Shown here piece by piece: positions 49,749-59,476 of a stretch of 64,000 bases of DNA. The DNA comes from Microbacterium sp. Nx66 (GTDB lineage: Bacteria; Actinomycetota; Actinomycetes; Actinomycetales; Microbacteriaceae): the NCBI RefSeq assembly GCF_904066215.1, contig NZ_LR880474.1:558001-622000 (forward strand), given 5' to 3'. A model generated the notes under the pieces. The model was given only the letters and a program-made list of their open reading frames with translations, was not told where the DNA came from and did no database searches. Every line of letters starts with the position of its first letter. Within the stretch, counting starts at the first letter, position 1. A program made the position numbers and the translations under genes.

Positions 49749-51992
49749 TTATCGGTTGAGGATCGCGCGGGCCGTGGTTTCCGGGCGAAGGTCGAGTCGC
49801 CGCAGGAGCTGCGCGTTGAGGGCAACCACGATGGTGGACAGGGACATCAGGATCGCCCCGACCGACATCGGCAGCACGAACCCGATGGGGGCGAGGACGC
49901 CGGCGGCGAGGGGTACGGAGATCAGGTTGTAGCCGGCGGCCCACCAGAGGTTCTGCTTCATCTTCCGGTATGCGGCGCGGGACAGTTCGATGACGGAGAG
50001 CACCGAGCGGGGGTCGTCGCTGGCGAGGATGACTCCGGCAGAGGCGATGGCAACGTCCGTGCCGGCGCCGATCGCGAGCCCGACATCGGCCTGGGCGAGG
50101 GCGGGGGCGTCATTGACGCCGTCACCGACCATCGCGACCTTGCGTCCCTCGTTCTGGAGCTCCTGCACCTTCGCGGCCTTGTCCTCCGGTCGGACGCCGG
50201 CGAAGACACGGTCGATGCCGAGGTCCTCGGCCACGGTGTGCGCGACGGCTTCGGCATCGCCGGTGATCATCACGACCTGCACACCCAGCGCGTGCAGTGC
50301 ATCGACGGCTTCGCGCGATTCCGACCGCACCTCATCGGCGAGCTTGAGAGCGCCGATCACACGGCCGTCCTGAACCACGTGGAGGATGATCGCACCGTCA
50401 TTGCGCCACCGCTCGGCAACGGGCAGCTCCTGCGCATCTTCCTCGGTGAGCAGGTGCGGTCCCCCCACCCGTACAACGGTCCCGTCGACGGTCGCGGTGA
50501 CGCCGACTGCGGGAGAGGAGGTGAAGTCCGAGCTGCGGGGCACGTCGAGGTGACGGTCGGCGGCGGCGCGGACGATGGCCTTGGCGAGCGGGTGTTCACT
50601 GTCGGCCTCCGCGGCGGCGGCCAGGGCGAGCACCCGGTCGGTGTCGTTGCCTTCGACGACTGAGACCTCGGAGACGGTCGGTTCGCCCTTGGTGAGGGTG
50701 CCTGTCTTGTCGAACAGCACGGTGTCGACGGTGCGCATGCTCTCCAGCGCGAGCCTGTCCTTCACGAGTACGCCACCGCGTGCGGCGCGTTCGGTGGCGA
50801 TGGAGACGACCAAGGGGATTGCGAGACCGAGTGCGTGGGGGCAAGCGATGACGAGCACCGTGATGGTGCGGATGACGGCATCATCGGGAAGCCCAACGAG
50901 CGTCCACACGATCGCCGTGATCACGCCAGCGCCGAGAGCGAACCAGAACAGCCAGCCTGCCGCCGTGTCGGCAAGGCGCTGCGCGCGCGAGGACGAGCTC
51001 TGTGCTTCGGTGACCAGGCGTTGGATGCCGGCGAGAGTGGTGTCGTCACCGGTGGCGGTAATCTCCACGCGCAGCCCGGAGTCGGTCGCCACAGTTCCGG
51101 CCGTGACCTGGTCATCGATACCGCGCGTCACGGTGCGGGACTCGCCGGTGACCATTGACTCGTCCATCGACGCGCGACCGTCGACGATGCGACCGTCGGC
51201 GGGGACGCTGCCCCCGGGGCGAACGATGACGACATCACCGACGACGAGTTCGGCAGGCGAGACCGTCACGACCTGGTCACCTTCGACGCGTTCTGCTTCG
51301 TCGGGCAGGAGCGCGGCCAGGGAGTCGAGAGCGGACGTGGTCTGCGCGAGGGACCGCATCTCGATCCAGTGCCCGAGCAGCATGATCACGATGAGGAGCG
51401 CGAGCTCCCACCAGAAGTCGAGCTCGTGGTGCAGCAGGCCGAGGCTCGCACCCCAAGAGGCGATGAACGCAACGGTGATGGCGAGTCCGATGAGGAGCAT
51501 CATCCCGGGCTTGCGGTCGCGGATTTCGCTGACAGCACCGACGAGGAACGGCTTTCCACCCCAGATGTACATCACTGTTCCCAGTACCGGGGACACCCAG
51601 GCCAGGCCGGGAATGTCGGGGAGGGTGTAGCCGAGGATCATCGCGAACATGCCCGACAGCGCGACGGTGGGGACGGCGAGGATCAGCATGATCCAGAACA
51701 GGCGACGGAACTGTCCGACGTGGTCGCCATGCCCCGCATGACCCCCGTGTCCACCGTGAGCGTCGTGTCCACCATGTGCGTCATGGCCGGCATGCTCGCC
51801 GTGACCCTGGTGGCCCATCGGCGCGCCGCTTCCGTGCGGTGCAGTATCGGGACCGTCGTGGTGCACGGCGGTGTCGTGGTGAGGGGTGTGGACGGGGGGG
51901 TCTTCTGTGGCCGCGGCGGGGACCGATGGGGTGTGCCCGTGCGCTGCGTGTTCGTGGGTGTGATCAGCGTCGTCGCTGTGTGGCTGGCTCAT
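49749..51992 (-). CDS. copB: CopB-type copper/silver P1B-3 ATPase with His-rich N-terminus
   Basis: A 747-aa pump from ATG 51992 (GGAGG upstream). The first 90 residues are a His/Gly/Asp-rich metal-binding tail (for example HAGHDAHGGHDAHGGHGG). Then follow TGES, IACPHALGLA (CPH, the mark of P1B-3), DKTGTLTKG, SEHPLAKA and GDGVNDAPAL. CPH pumps export Cu(II)/Ag(I) or Cu(I). It lies between the YHS protein and csoR genes, in one transcription direction with copA. Confidence 0.94.
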   Translation of the reverse strand: MSQPHSDDADHTHEHAAHGHTPSVPAAATEDPPVHTPHHDTAVHHDGPDTAPHGSGAPMGHQGHGEHAGHDAHGGHDAHGGHGGHAGHGDHVGQFRRLFWIMLILAVPTVALSGMFAMILGYTLPDIPGLAWVSPVLGTVMYIWGGKPFLVGAVSEIRDRKPGMMLLIGLAITVAFIASWGASLGLLHHELDFWWELALLIVIMLLGHWIEMRSLAQTTSALDSLAALLPDEAERVEGDQVVTVSPAELVVGDVVIVRPGGSVPADGRIVDGRASMDESMVTGESRTVTRGIDDQVTAGTVATDSGLRVEITATGDDTTLAGIQRLVTEAQSSSSRAQRLADTAAGWLFWFALGAGVITAIVWTLVGLPDDAVIRTITVLVIACPHALGLAIPLVVSIATERAARGGVLVKDRLALESMRTVDTVLFDKTGTLTKGEPTVSEVSVVEGNDTDRVLALAAAAEADSEHPLAKAIVRAAADRHLDVPRSSDFTSSPAVGVTATVDGTVVRVGGPHLLTEEDAQELPVAERWRNDGAIILHVVQDGRVIGALKLADEVRSESREAVDALHALGVQVVMITGDAEAVAHTVAEDLGIDRVFAGVRPEDKAAKVQELQNEGRKVAMVGDGVNDAPALAQADVGLAIGAGTDVAIASAGVILASDDPRSVLSVIELSRAAYRKMKQNLWWAAGYNLISVPLAAGVLAPIGFVLPMSVGAILMSLSTIVVALNAQLLRRLDLRPETTARAILNR

Positions 51993-52065
51993 GAGGCTAT
52001 CCTCCTCGGAAACGATGAAGCTGTGCGGGGCGATCCGTGTGCCGCCCCGCACAGGTGAAGCGATG

Positions 52066-52320
52066 TCAGGCTGCGGTCACGTACTTGGCGGGGTCAGCGT
52101 CGAACAGGGGGCCGCAGGCGGCGCAGCAGAAGTAATAGCGGGTGCCCTCGTAGTCGCGGTAGAGGCCAGCGGCTTCAGCGTCCGCTTTCACGACGGTGCT
52201 GCCGACCATCACGGGGCATTCGGCGAGCTGTTCGGCGGACGGCGCGAGGAGGTCCTTGCGTCCGTCGGCTGGGACAGAGCCGTGGCTGTTGTGGCTGCAG
52301 CAGGATCCGGAATCAGACAT
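52066..52320 (-). CDS. YHS-domain metal-binding protein, 84 aa
   Basis: A small protein with Cys/His at the N-terminus (CCSHNSH) and a YHS domain: ECPVMVGSTVVKADAEAAGL, then GTRYYFCCAACGPLFDADPA. YHS domains bind copper or other metals and often sit with copper ATPases. It lies between copA and copB and may act as a metal carrier between chaperone and pumps. Confidence 0.88.
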   Translation of the reverse strand: MSDSGSCCSHNSHGSVPADGRKDLLAPSAEQLAECPVMVGSTVVKADAEAAGLYRDYEGTRYYFCCAACGPLFDADPAKYVTAA

Positions 52321-52341
52321 GTGTGTTCCTCTTTCGTGATT

Positions 52342-54663
52342 TCAGTGGGTTCCGACGGTTGCGTTCCGCGTCGCATGATCACGCGGTGCGGGCGCGGCGG
52401 TCGGGGATGGGTCCGCCGCCTGGCTGCGGAACGTGCGCAGGCGGAGGCTGTTGCCGACGACGAAGACGCTGGAGAACGCCATCGCGGCGCCGGCGAGCAT
52501 GGGATTGAGCAGACCGAGGGCTGCCAGCGGGATGGCGGCGACGTTGTAGGCGAAGGCCCAGAACAGGTTGCCCTTGATCGTGCCGAGCGTCTTCCGAGAC
52601 AGACGGATCGCGTCGGCCGCGCTGCGCAGATCGCCGCGGACGAGCGTGATGTCGCTGGCCTCGATCGCCACATCGGTGCCCGTGCCCATGGCCAACCCCA
52701 GGTCTGCCTGGGCGAGCGCGGCCGCATCGTTGACGCCGTCTCCGACCATCGCCACGACCTTGCCCTCGCGCTGCAGCCTGGTGACCACGTCGACCTTGTC
52801 TTTCGGGAGCACTTCGGCGATGACCTCATCGATGCCGACCTCAGACGCGATCTGCTCGGCCACGGCACGGTTATCTCCGGTGAGGAGCACCGGTGTCAGT
52901 CCCAGCGCCTTCAGCTGCCTGATGGCTTCGGTGCTGGTCGGCTTGATGGTGTCCGCGACGATGAGCACACCGCGTGCTTCCCCGTCCCACCCCACGGCGA
53001 CCGCGGTCTTGCCCTGACGCTCTGCTTCGCTCTTCGCGGCGGCGAGATTCTCGGGAAGGCGCTGGGACCAGTCCTCGAGAAGCGACTCGCGGCCGACAAG
53101 GACGGCGTGCCCGTCGACGATGCCCTGCACTCCCTTGCCCTCGATGTTCGCGAAACCCTCGGGTGTCGGAAGCGTGCCGACCTCTTGGACTGCGGCTTTG
53201 GCGATGGCCTGCGCGATGGGATGCTCGGAGGCGTCCTCCACCGCACCCGCCAGGCGCAGCAGCTCGCCGCGGTCGACGCCGTCAGCGGTGAACACGCCGG
53301 TGAGCGTCATCCGCCCTGTGGTCACCGTCCCGGTCTTATCCAGAACGACGGTGTCCACCCGTCGCGTCGACTCGAGAACTTCCGGACCCTTGATGAGGAT
53401 GCCCATCTGCGCGCCGCGGCCCGTGCCCACCAGCAGTGCGGTGGGCGTGGCAAGGCCCAGGGCGCACGGGCAGGCGATGATCAGCACCGCGACCGCGGCG
53501 GTGAACGCCGCCGCGGCAGGGAATCCCGCGCCGAGCCAAGCGCCCAGCGTGGCGATGGCGATCGCGATGACAATGGGCACGAAGATACCCGACACCCGGT
53601 CGGCGAGGCGCTGCACCTCGGCCTTGCCCGATTGGGCGTCCTCGACGAGCTTCGCCATCTGCGCCAACTGGGTGTCCGACCCGACCCTCGTCGCCCGGAT
53701 GACGAGCCGGCCACCGGCATTGACCGTCGCCCCCGTGACGGAGTCTCCTTCGCCGACCTCGACCGGCACGGATTCACCGGTGAGCATGGACGCGTCGACC
53801 GCGGAGGTGCCGGAGACGATCACACCATCGGTGGCGATCTTCTCGCCGGGCCGTACGACGAACTCGTCGCCCTCTCGCAGGTCCGCGATGGGAATGCGGG
53901 TCTCGGCGCCGGCGCGAAGCACAGCAACATCCTTCGCTCCCAGCTCCAACAGCGCGCGCAGGGCGGCGCCCGCCTGCCGTTTCGCCTTCTTCTCGAAGTA
54001 GCGTCCGGCGAGGATGAACATCGTCACCGCGGCACCCACTTCGAGGTAGATGTTCGCCGCCCCGTCCGACGGTGCCACGGTGAGCTCGAACGGGTGGGTC
54101 ATCCCGGGGACGCCGGCCGTGCCGAAGAACAGCGCGTAGAGCGACCACAGTAAGGCGGCTATCGTCCCCATCGAGATGAGCGTGTCCATGGTCGCCGCAC
54201 CGTGCCGGAGATTCGTCCACGCTGCCTTGTGGAAAGGCCAGGCCGCCCAAACGATGACGGGGCCGGCCAGGGCGAGTGAGAGCCACTGCCAGTAAGTGAA
54301 CTGCAATGCGGGGATCATCGACATCGCAATCACAGGAAGGGTCAGCACGATGGAAGCGATCAAACGGTTCCGCAGGCTCACCAGCTCCCTATCCGGAGCG
54401 TCCTCACCGTCGACTACCGCGGACGGCTCCGGTGAGGGAAGGGCGGCCGTGTAGCCGGTCTTCTCCACCTCGGCGATCAGCAGCGCCGGGTCGAACCCGT
54501 TCGGTGCGGTGACCTTCGCCTTCTCCGTCGCATAGTTCACGGTGGCGGTGACACCGTCCAGCTTGTTGAGCTTCTTCTCGATGCGCATCGCGCACGACGC
54601 GCAGGTCATCCCGCCGATCTCCAGCTCCACGCTGGACGCGGCTGCTGACTGCGTATCCGTCAT
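52342..54663 (-). CDS. copA: CopA-type Cu(I) P1B-1 ATPase
   Basis: A 773-aa pump. One heavy-metal-associated domain with GMTCASC (residues 18-24), then eight helices with [16 protein letters not shown] (CPC), [17 protein letters not shown] and [10 protein letters not shown]. This is the standard Cu(I) exporter. It lies in the copZ-secreted protein-copA-YHS-copB-csoR minus-strand series. Confidence 0.95.
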   Translation of the reverse strand: MTDTQSAAASSVELEIGGMTCASCAMRIEKKLNKLDGVTATVNYATEKAKVTAPNGFDPALLIAEVEKTGYTAALPSPEPSAVVDGEDAPDRELVSLRNRLIASIVLTLPVIAMSMIPALQFTYWQWLSLALAGPVIVWAAWPFHKAAWTNLRHGAATMDTLISMGTIAALLWSLYALFFGTAGVPGMTHPFELTVAPSDGAANIYLEVGAAVTMFILAGRYFEKKAKRQAGAALRALLELGAKDVAVLRAGAETRIPIADLREGDEFVVRPGEKIATDGVIVSGTSAVDASMLTGESVPVEVGEGDSVTGATVNAGGRLVIRATRVGSDTQLAQMAKLVEDAQSGKAEVQRLADRVSGIFVPIVIAIAIATLGAWLGAGFPAAAAFTAAVAVLIIACPCALGLATPTALLVGTGRGAQMGILIKGPEVLESTRRVDTVVLDKTGTVTTGRMTLTGVFTADGVDRGELLRLAGAVEDASEHPIAQAIAKAAVQEVGTLPTPEGFANIEGKGVQGIVDGHAVLVGRESLLEDWSQRLPENLAAAKSEAERQGKTAVAVGWDGEARGVLIVADTIKPTSTEAIRQLKALGLTPVLLTGDNRAVAEQIASEVGIDEVIAEVLPKDKVDVVTRLQREGKVVAMVGDGVNDAAALAQADLGLAMGTGTDVAIEASDITLVRGDLRSAADAIRLSRKTLGTIKGNLFWAFAYNVAAIPLAALGLLNPMLAGAAMAFSSVFVVGNSLRLRTFRSQAADPSPTAAPAPRDHATRNATVGTH

Positions 54664-54708
54664 GATGTCTCCTCGATCCTTCTTGCAACTCGATGCGCAC
54701 TGAGCGGG

Positions 54709-55659
54709 TCAGTGCCCGTCGTGCTCGGCGTCGTCTTCGGTGTCCGCCTGGTCGCCGGTGGCGGGGGTCGCCTCGAGTACGAACTGTGCGGTGTGGACCT
54801 GTCCGTCGACCTGGAAGTCCAGGTACAGCAGGTAGCGGCCGGTGGTGGGTGTCTCGGCGGTGAATTCCACCTCGGGGCCGGCCAGATCGCCCGGCTGTGG
54901 TTCCTCGCCGCGCGCGTGCACATGCAGATACGCCAGGTCGCCATCGCGCAGGGCAACGAGGTGGCCGAACGCACCGAGGTACGGCTCCAGCACCGTGACG
55001 GGTTCCCCGTCCCGAGAGACCTTGACAGTCAGTTCGCTTCCAGTTCCGGCGACCAGGTCGCCGCTGACGGTCACGTCGAAGCCGTCGACCGTGTCGCTTG
55101 TCTTGACGGCGACCTCGGGCTCCGGTGTCAGCTGCCCCGCCACATCGACGGTGCGGGAGAGCGTGGCGCTCACCCCCTCAGAGGTGAAGTCCGCATACAG
55201 CCGGTACGTTCCCGCGGTATCCCAGGACCATGGCAGCGACCAGACCCCGGTCCTCGGGTCGAGTTCGGGGTGCACGTGACGGTATTCACGCCCGTCGTTG
55301 CGGACCACGATCAGGTGCAACTGCTTATCGTGGGCCTCGTCGAAATCGGTGATCGGGACACCTGAGGGATCGCGGATGTCGAAGGAGAGTTCACCGTCCG
55401 TCTCGACGTTCGCCGGCGCCTGTACGGGGCTCATTGTGAATCCCGATGCCGCGCTCATCACTCCACTCACCCCCATCTCCTGATCGTCTTTCGTGCCAGC
55501 AGCATCCTCGGGCGCTTGCGCGTCATGCGAGGAATGCCCGGCGTCCGCCCATGCGGTCACCGTGCTGTCGGGCACGAGTGCGCCCGCGGCGGCGAAGGCG
55601 GCGCCGAAGACAACGACAAGGCCCGCGCCGTAGAGGCCGAGGCGGCCCGGGGCGTTCAT
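54709..55659 (-). CDS. Secreted His-containing heavy-metal-associated protein, 316 aa
   Basis: An exported protein with a signal/anchor helix at residues 8-30. The mature part holds a His-rich stretch (AGHSSHDAQ), then three beta-rich modules with conserved-looking His: DEAHDKQLHLIVVRNDGREY, HVHPELDPRTGVW and AYLHVHARGEEPQPGD; the tail is Asp/His-rich (DTEDDAEHDGH). Similar proteins next to copper pumps in actinobacteria are listed as heavy-metal-binding or YtkA-like, with no defined function. Extracytoplasmic copper binding is likely. The gene overlaps copZ by four bases. Confidence 0.8.
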   Translation of the reverse strand: MNAPGRLGLYGAGLVVVFGAAFAAAGALVPDSTVTAWADAGHSSHDAQAPEDAAGTKDDQEMGVSGVMSAASGFTMSPVQAPANVETDGELSFDIRDPSGVPITDFDEAHDKQLHLIVVRNDGREYRHVHPELDPRTGVWSLPWSWDTAGTYRLYADFTSEGVSATLSRTVDVAGQLTPEPEVAVKTSDTVDGFDVTVSGDLVAGTGSELTVKVSRDGEPVTVLEPYLGAFGHLVALRDGDLAYLHVHARGEEPQPGDLAGPEVEFTAETPTTGRYLLYLDFQVDGQVHTAQFVLEATPATGDQADTEDDAEHDGH

Positions 55660-55868
55660 GAGAGTCGGACCGCCTCGTACCCGGCCTCATCGACGGCCGC
55701 GAGCACGGCCGCGTCATCCACTGCGGAACTCGTCGTGACGAGAAGCCGGCCGGTCTGCGCACTCACTTCGATGTTCTCGACGCCGGGGACCTGGCTGACC
55801 TCGCCGCGAACAGCGACCTCGCAGTGGCCGCAGCTCATCCCGCTCACCTGGTACTCGCTCGTGCTCAT
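55656..55868 (-). CDS. copZ: Copper chaperone CopZ (HMA domain)
   Basis: A 70-aa single HMA domain with SGMSCGHCEVAV (Cys13, Cys16) and VPGVENIEVSAQTG. The ATG at 55868 has GGAAGG upstream; the longer open frame would run through the operators. It should deliver Cu(I) to CopA and CsoR. It is the first gene of the minus-strand copper series, directly behind the CsoR-type operators. Confidence 0.93.
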   Translation of the reverse strand: MSTSEYQVSGMSCGHCEVAVRGEVSQVPGVENIEVSAQTGRLLVTTSSAVDDAAVLAAVDEAGYEAVRLS

Positions 55869-55889
55869 GATGGCTTCCTTCCCTCGATT

Positions 55890-55947
55890 CGGAATACCCC
55901 GGTAGGGTACTGGTATGCCTAACCATATACCCACCCAGGGTATTCCG
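55890..55947. promoter_or_regulatory. Paired, nested CsoR-type operators between divergent copper genes
   Basis: Two palindromes are present: TACCC-CGGTA-GGGTA at 55895-55909 and ATACCC-ACCCA-GGGTAT at 55927-55943. In addition the outer half-sites CGGAATACCC (from 55890) and GGGTATTCCG (to about 55947) are reverse complements, so the whole block is a nested inverted repeat. ATACCC/GGGTAT is the typical CsoR box. The block lies between copZ (minus) and the FAD reductase gene (plus) and can control both. Confidence 0.75.
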
Positions 55948-55972
55948 GTCAAGGGGGTGAAGGGAGCTTCTC

Positions 55973-57133
55973 ATGGATAAGACCAGCTCGGATGTGCTCA
56001 TCGTCGGCGCGGGCGCCGCGGGTCATTCTGCGGCGGTCACGTTGCGGCGCAGCGGTTTCGACGGGTCGATCCGGATCGTGCATGCGGAGCCGTTCGCCCC
56101 GTACAACCGCACGCTGGTGACCAAGGGCATCCTTCGTGGCCTGCTCACCCCGGAGCAATCCGCGCTGCCTGCCTTGGACTCGATCGATGTCGAGACGATC
56201 CCCGGCAGCGCTGTCGGGATGGAAGAGCGGGGCATCTTGCTGCACGATGGCAGACGGCTGATATTCGCAACGGCTGTCGTGGCGACCGGCGCCGCCCCGC
56301 GTCCCCTGCAGGCGACAGGCGTCAGCGAGGGGGTCTTCACGCTGCACAGCGCGTCCGACGCGCTACGCATCCGAGGGCATGCGGGTCCGACGTTCGAAAG
56401 GCGGGTTGTCACTGTCCTCGGTGCCGGGCTGGTCGGAGCAGAAGCAGCAAGCTACCTTGTGAGCGCTGGTGCCAGAGTGCATCTCGTCGCGCGCTCCGAA
56501 ATCCCCTTGGCGCACAGCCTCGGGTTGCCGATCGCCACCCGGCTCCGCGATCTGCACGCTGCGCACACGGAGTTCCATCCAGGCCGGACAGTGCGCTCCA
56601 TCTCGGCTTCCGGAAGCGGGGGTGACGTACTCCTCGATGATGGGACATCTGTATCGTCAGACGTGATCGTCCTCGCCCACGGAACAGTTCCGGCTGTCTC
56701 ATGGATCCGCTCAGACGGTGCCGCGATCGAGGTCGATGACCGGCTCCGTGCCAGGACGATCCCGGCAGTGTATGCGGCCGGTGGGGTCGCCGCTCATGTC
56801 GGTCCCGACGGTTCGCTCTATCGTATGGATCATTGGGATGATGCGGTGGCACAAGGGGCTCACGCCGCCCGAGCGCTGCTTCATGATCTGCACGGCGGGG
56901 ACGATCCTGGCCCGTACCGGCACGTTTCCGGGTTCACGGTGAATGTGCACGGCGTCACGCTGAGTGGAGCGGGCGTCGTCTTGCCGCAGGCGACCGCGGA
57001 AACGACGTCATCGGCCGGCGGCGGCCTCGTCTCGACCTTCAGGACCGCCGACGGCAAGAGGGCGGGTGCTGTCGGGTGGTCAGCGGCAAGGGAAATCCTG
57101 GCGGTCAAGCACGAGCTGGCAGGCGGCTTCTGA
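55973..57133 (+). CDS. FAD/NAD(P)H-dependent pyridine nucleotide-disulfide-family oxidoreductase
   Basis: A 386-aa enzyme with LIVGAGAAGHSAA (FAD), TVLGAGLVGAEAASYL (NAD(P)H), VVATGAAPRP, and VYAAGGVAAHVG, which is the second FAD contact. The layout is like rubredoxin/ferredoxin reductases and the nitrite-reductase-type flavoproteins; no redox-active CxxxxC is present at the start, so it is not a mercuric or lipoamide reductase. It shares the CsoR-type control region with copZ, so a copper-linked redox role is inferred. Confidence 0.85.
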   Translation: MDKTSSDVLIVGAGAAGHSAAVTLRRSGFDGSIRIVHAEPFAPYNRTLVTKGILRGLLTPEQSALPALDSIDVETIPGSAVGMEERGILLHDGRRLIFATAVVATGAAPRPLQATGVSEGVFTLHSASDALRIRGHAGPTFERRVVTVLGAGLVGAEAASYLVSAGARVHLVARSEIPLAHSLGLPIATRLRDLHAAHTEFHPGRTVRSISASGSGGDVLLDDGTSVSSDVIVLAHGTVPAVSWIRSDGAAIEVDDRLRARTIPAVYAAGGVAAHVGPDGSLYRMDHWDDAVAQGAHAARALLHDLHGGDDPGPYRHVSGFTVNVHGVTLSGAGVVLPQATAETTSSAGGGLVSTFRTADGKRAGAVGWSAAREILAVKHELAGGF

Positions 57134-57203
57134 GTGTGCACAGGATCGATGTCGGGCACACAGGCGGCGGTGCTAGCGTCGTGAGGAACAGGAAGGATCG
57201 AGG

Positions 57204-57650
57204 ATGCAGGTGACGGTTCGCGCCACAAGCCCGCAGTTGTCGCTGCGCACCCTGCTGATGCTCGGCACCGCGGCCGTCCTGATCATCGTCGGCCTCCTGG
57301 GCATGCACACCTTCACCGCGGAACCTGCCGGGCACGGCTCCTCGGGCGTCGCCCATTCCGCATCGACAGTCGCTCACGTTCCGGACGCCACGGCGAGCCT
57401 CGACGACGGTGGTGCCGCTGCCTGCGACGGGCCGTGCCACGTGACCACCGGACAAGGGCAGGGTCACGACGACATGGTCACCGCCTGCGTACTCGCGTTG
57501 CTGGCCGGCCTTCTGCTCCTCGTCCCACCGACGTTTGCCCGACGCTCCGGCATCTCCCTTCGCGAGGTGACCAGCTGGTTGCGGTGGGAAGCGACCGATG
57601 CCCTCCCTCGTGGCCCCTCGTTGACGGTTCTTTCGATCAGTCGAACTTGA
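57204..57650 (+). CDS. DUF6153-family membrane protein, 148 aa
   Basis: The protein has two membrane segments (TLLMLGTAAVLIIVGLLGMH and VTACVLALLAGLLLLVPP) and between them a loop with GHGSSGVAHSAS and CDGPCHVTTGQGQGHDD, a His/Cys-containing possible metal site outside the membrane. This pattern is typical of DUF6153 proteins found with DUF305 proteins and copper genes in actinobacteria. Function is unknown. DUF305 follows after 94 bases. Confidence 0.8.
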   Translation: MQVTVRATSPQLSLRTLLMLGTAAVLIIVGLLGMHTFTAEPAGHGSSGVAHSASTVAHVPDATASLDDGGAAACDGPCHVTTGQGQGHDDMVTACVLALLAGLLLLVPPTFARRSGISLREVTSWLRWEATDALPRGPSLTVLSISRT

Positions 57651-57744
57651 GTATTCGCACGCCGACCCAACTGTGGGCGGCCCTGCGGCGCCCGTTGGCG
57701 CCGCCGCTTCAGCGAACTCTCATACGACTTACGAAGGAACGACC

Positions 57745-58353
57745 ATGAACAAGAAGATCCCCCTCGCACTCAGCACCGGCGCTCTCACCCTCGCCCTGGT
57801 ACTGACCGGCTGCGCCGACACCGGCACCGCGCCGTCCGGTACCAGCAGCTCACCGTCCGCGTCGACGTCCTCGTCGGCCTCAACCGAGGCTGACGAGATG
57901 TTCGTCACGATGATGATCCCTCATCATGAGCAGGCCATCGAGATGTCGGACATTCTGCTGGCCAAGGACGGCGCGGACCCGCGGGTGGTCGAGCTCGCCG
58001 AACAGATCAAGGCGGCGCAGGGCCCGGAGATCGACAAGATGCTCGGGTGGCTCGAGGACTGGGGTGTGGAGTACGACCCCGATTCGATGGGCGGCATGGA
58101 CCACGGCTCCATGGGCGGCGACGACAGCATGATGTCCGAAGAGGACATGACCATGTTGGAAGACGCCGACGCGACCGAGGCCAGCCGTTTGTTCCTCGAG
58201 CAGATGATCGTGCACCACGAAGGCGCCGTCGACATGGCACAGACGGCGCTTGACGACGCGCAGAACCCGGACGTCCTCGAGCTCGCGCAACAGGTGATCG
58301 ATGACCAGACGGCGGAGATCGCCACGATGAAGGACCTCCTCGGAGAACTGTAG
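57745..58353 (+). CDS. DUF305-family lipoprotein
   Basis: A 202-aa protein from ATG 57745 (GAAGGA upstream). The lipobox is LVLTGC (Cys at residue 22). The two-copy helical DUF305 domain shows MMIPHHEQAIEMSD and QMIVHHEGAVDMAQ with conserved HH pairs, and a Met/His/Asp-rich link (MGGMDHGSMGGDDSMM) as in copper-binding proteins. DUF305 is a ferritin-like fold found with copper genes. It ends at a clear terminator. Confidence 0.92.
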   Translation: MNKKIPLALSTGALTLALVLTGCADTGTAPSGTSSSPSASTSSSASTEADEMFVTMMIPHHEQAIEMSDILLAKDGADPRVVELAEQIKAAQGPEIDKMLGWLEDWGVEYDPDSMGGMDHGSMGGDDSMMSEEDMTMLEDADATEASRLFLEQMIVHHEGAVDMAQTALDDAQNPDVLELAQQVIDDQTAEIATMKDLLGEL

Positions 58354-58357
58354 AACC

Positions 58358-58398
58358 ACGCGGGGCGGGCCGATTCCCGAACGACCCGCCCTGCGTTT
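58358..58398 (+). terminator. Intrinsic terminator after the DUF305 gene
   Basis: CGCGGGGCGGG and CCCGCCCTGCG form an 11-bp stem with one mismatch across a 14-base loop, followed by TTT. It begins five bases after the stop codon. Confidence 0.75.
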
Positions 58399-58498
58399 CC
58401 CGCGCGATCGCCCCGCGCGAAGACCGACCCCGCGGCGCGCTCCCTGCTGCCCGCGTCACAAGCCTGGCCACCCTCCTGGCCGCTACCCGGAAACCATC

Positions 58499-59338
58499 AT
58501 GAAACGATCATTTCTTCTCGCCGCCGCAACCATCCCCGTGCTGACGCTCGTCATTACGGGCTGTACTGCCGCGCAGTCCGACGAGCCCGATGCGACACCC
58601 CGCATCGACCACATCCACGGCATCGCCGAAGACCCCCGCGGTGACGATCTGCTCGTCGCCACGCACAACGGCATCTTCACCGTCACACCGGACGGGAACG
58701 TCTCCGGACCCGTCGGCGGCCATGACTTCGATGCCATGGGATTCACTGTCACCGGCGACACCCTGTTCGCCTCCGGACACCCCGGAGAGCAAACCCCGGC
58801 CGAGCTGGGATCCCCGAACCTCGGCATCATCCGTAGCGATGACTATGGCCTCAACTGGTCGCCCATCGCCCTGAACGGAACAACCGACTTCCACGTCCTC
58901 ACCGCCAGCCCCGACGGAACCCTGTACGGCATCGCTTCCAGCCAAATCGACCTGCTCTCCAGCACCGACAACGGAACGAACTGGACCACCCATGCCCCTC
59001 TAGCGGCAGCCGACCTCGCCGCCACAGAGTCCGGGCTCTATGCCGCCACCGAAGAAGGACTGCTCGTCAGCACCGACGGTGGCGACACCTTCACCCCCGT
59101 CCCCGAATCACCCCTGCTCTACGCCCTCGTAGCACGCACAGACGGCACACTCGTCGGCGCCGGCACCGACGGGGTCCTCTGGGCCCAAGATCAGAACGGG
59201 ACGTGGCAGCAGCTGGGGCCACTCGACGGAGCCGTTCAAGCCCTCAGCACCATCGATGACCGCATCATCCTCGTCGATGACCGAGGCATCGTTGGTGTCA
59301 CTGTCGACGGCTTCACCGTCCTCAGCCCGGCCCGGTAA
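58499..59338 (+). CDS. Sialidase-like beta-propeller lipoprotein (F510_1955 family)
   Basis: A 279-aa protein with lipobox VITGC (Cys at residue 22). The mature part begins RIDHIHGIAEDPRGDDLLVA and has repeats with SDDYGLNW, STDNGTNW and STDGGDTF, the Asp-box (BNR) motifs of a sialidase-type propeller. It matches proteins named F510_1955-type glycosylhydrolases, found in actinobacterial copper/metal islands; no catalytic residues for glycoside hydrolysis could be identified, so a binding role is equally possible. Confidence 0.82.
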   Translation: MKRSFLLAAATIPVLTLVITGCTAAQSDEPDATPRIDHIHGIAEDPRGDDLLVATHNGIFTVTPDGNVSGPVGGHDFDAMGFTVTGDTLFASGHPGEQTPAELGSPNLGIIRSDDYGLNWSPIALNGTTDFHVLTASPDGTLYGIASSQIDLLSSTDNGTNWTTHAPLAAADLAATESGLYAATEEGLLVSTDGGDTFTPVPESPLLYALVARTDGTLVGAGTDGVLWAQDQNGTWQQLGPLDGAVQALSTIDDRIILVDDRGIVGVTVDGFTVLSPAR

Positions 59339-59362
59339 CCGCAGCCCACTCACGAATCCACC

Positions 59363-59476
59363 ATGAACGAACACAAGAATCCGTTCCGGAACTTCGTCTT
59401 CTTCATCACCGCGGCAACGATCGCCGTCGTCCTCCTCGCCTTCGCCACCTACCTCGCGATTGGAGCGATCCTCTGA
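59363..59476 (+). CDS. Single-helix membrane microprotein, 37 aa
   Basis: ATG 59363 (CCACC upstream, no strong ribosome site) opens MNEHKNPFRNFVFF followed by one long hydrophobic helix (ITAATIAVVLLAFATYLA) and a TGA that overlaps the next ATG (ATGA at 59473-59478 region). High third-position GC and the coupling to its neighbour support it. It may be a small subunit of a membrane complex. Confidence 0.6.
   Translation: MNEHKNPFRNFVFFITAATIAVVLLAFATYLAIGAIL

Noticed and set aside
51700..51960. Repetitive GTG/CAT-rich stretch that could look like a repeat element
   Set aside because: It is the His-rich N-terminal coding region of copB, in frame and without unit structure at the DNA level.
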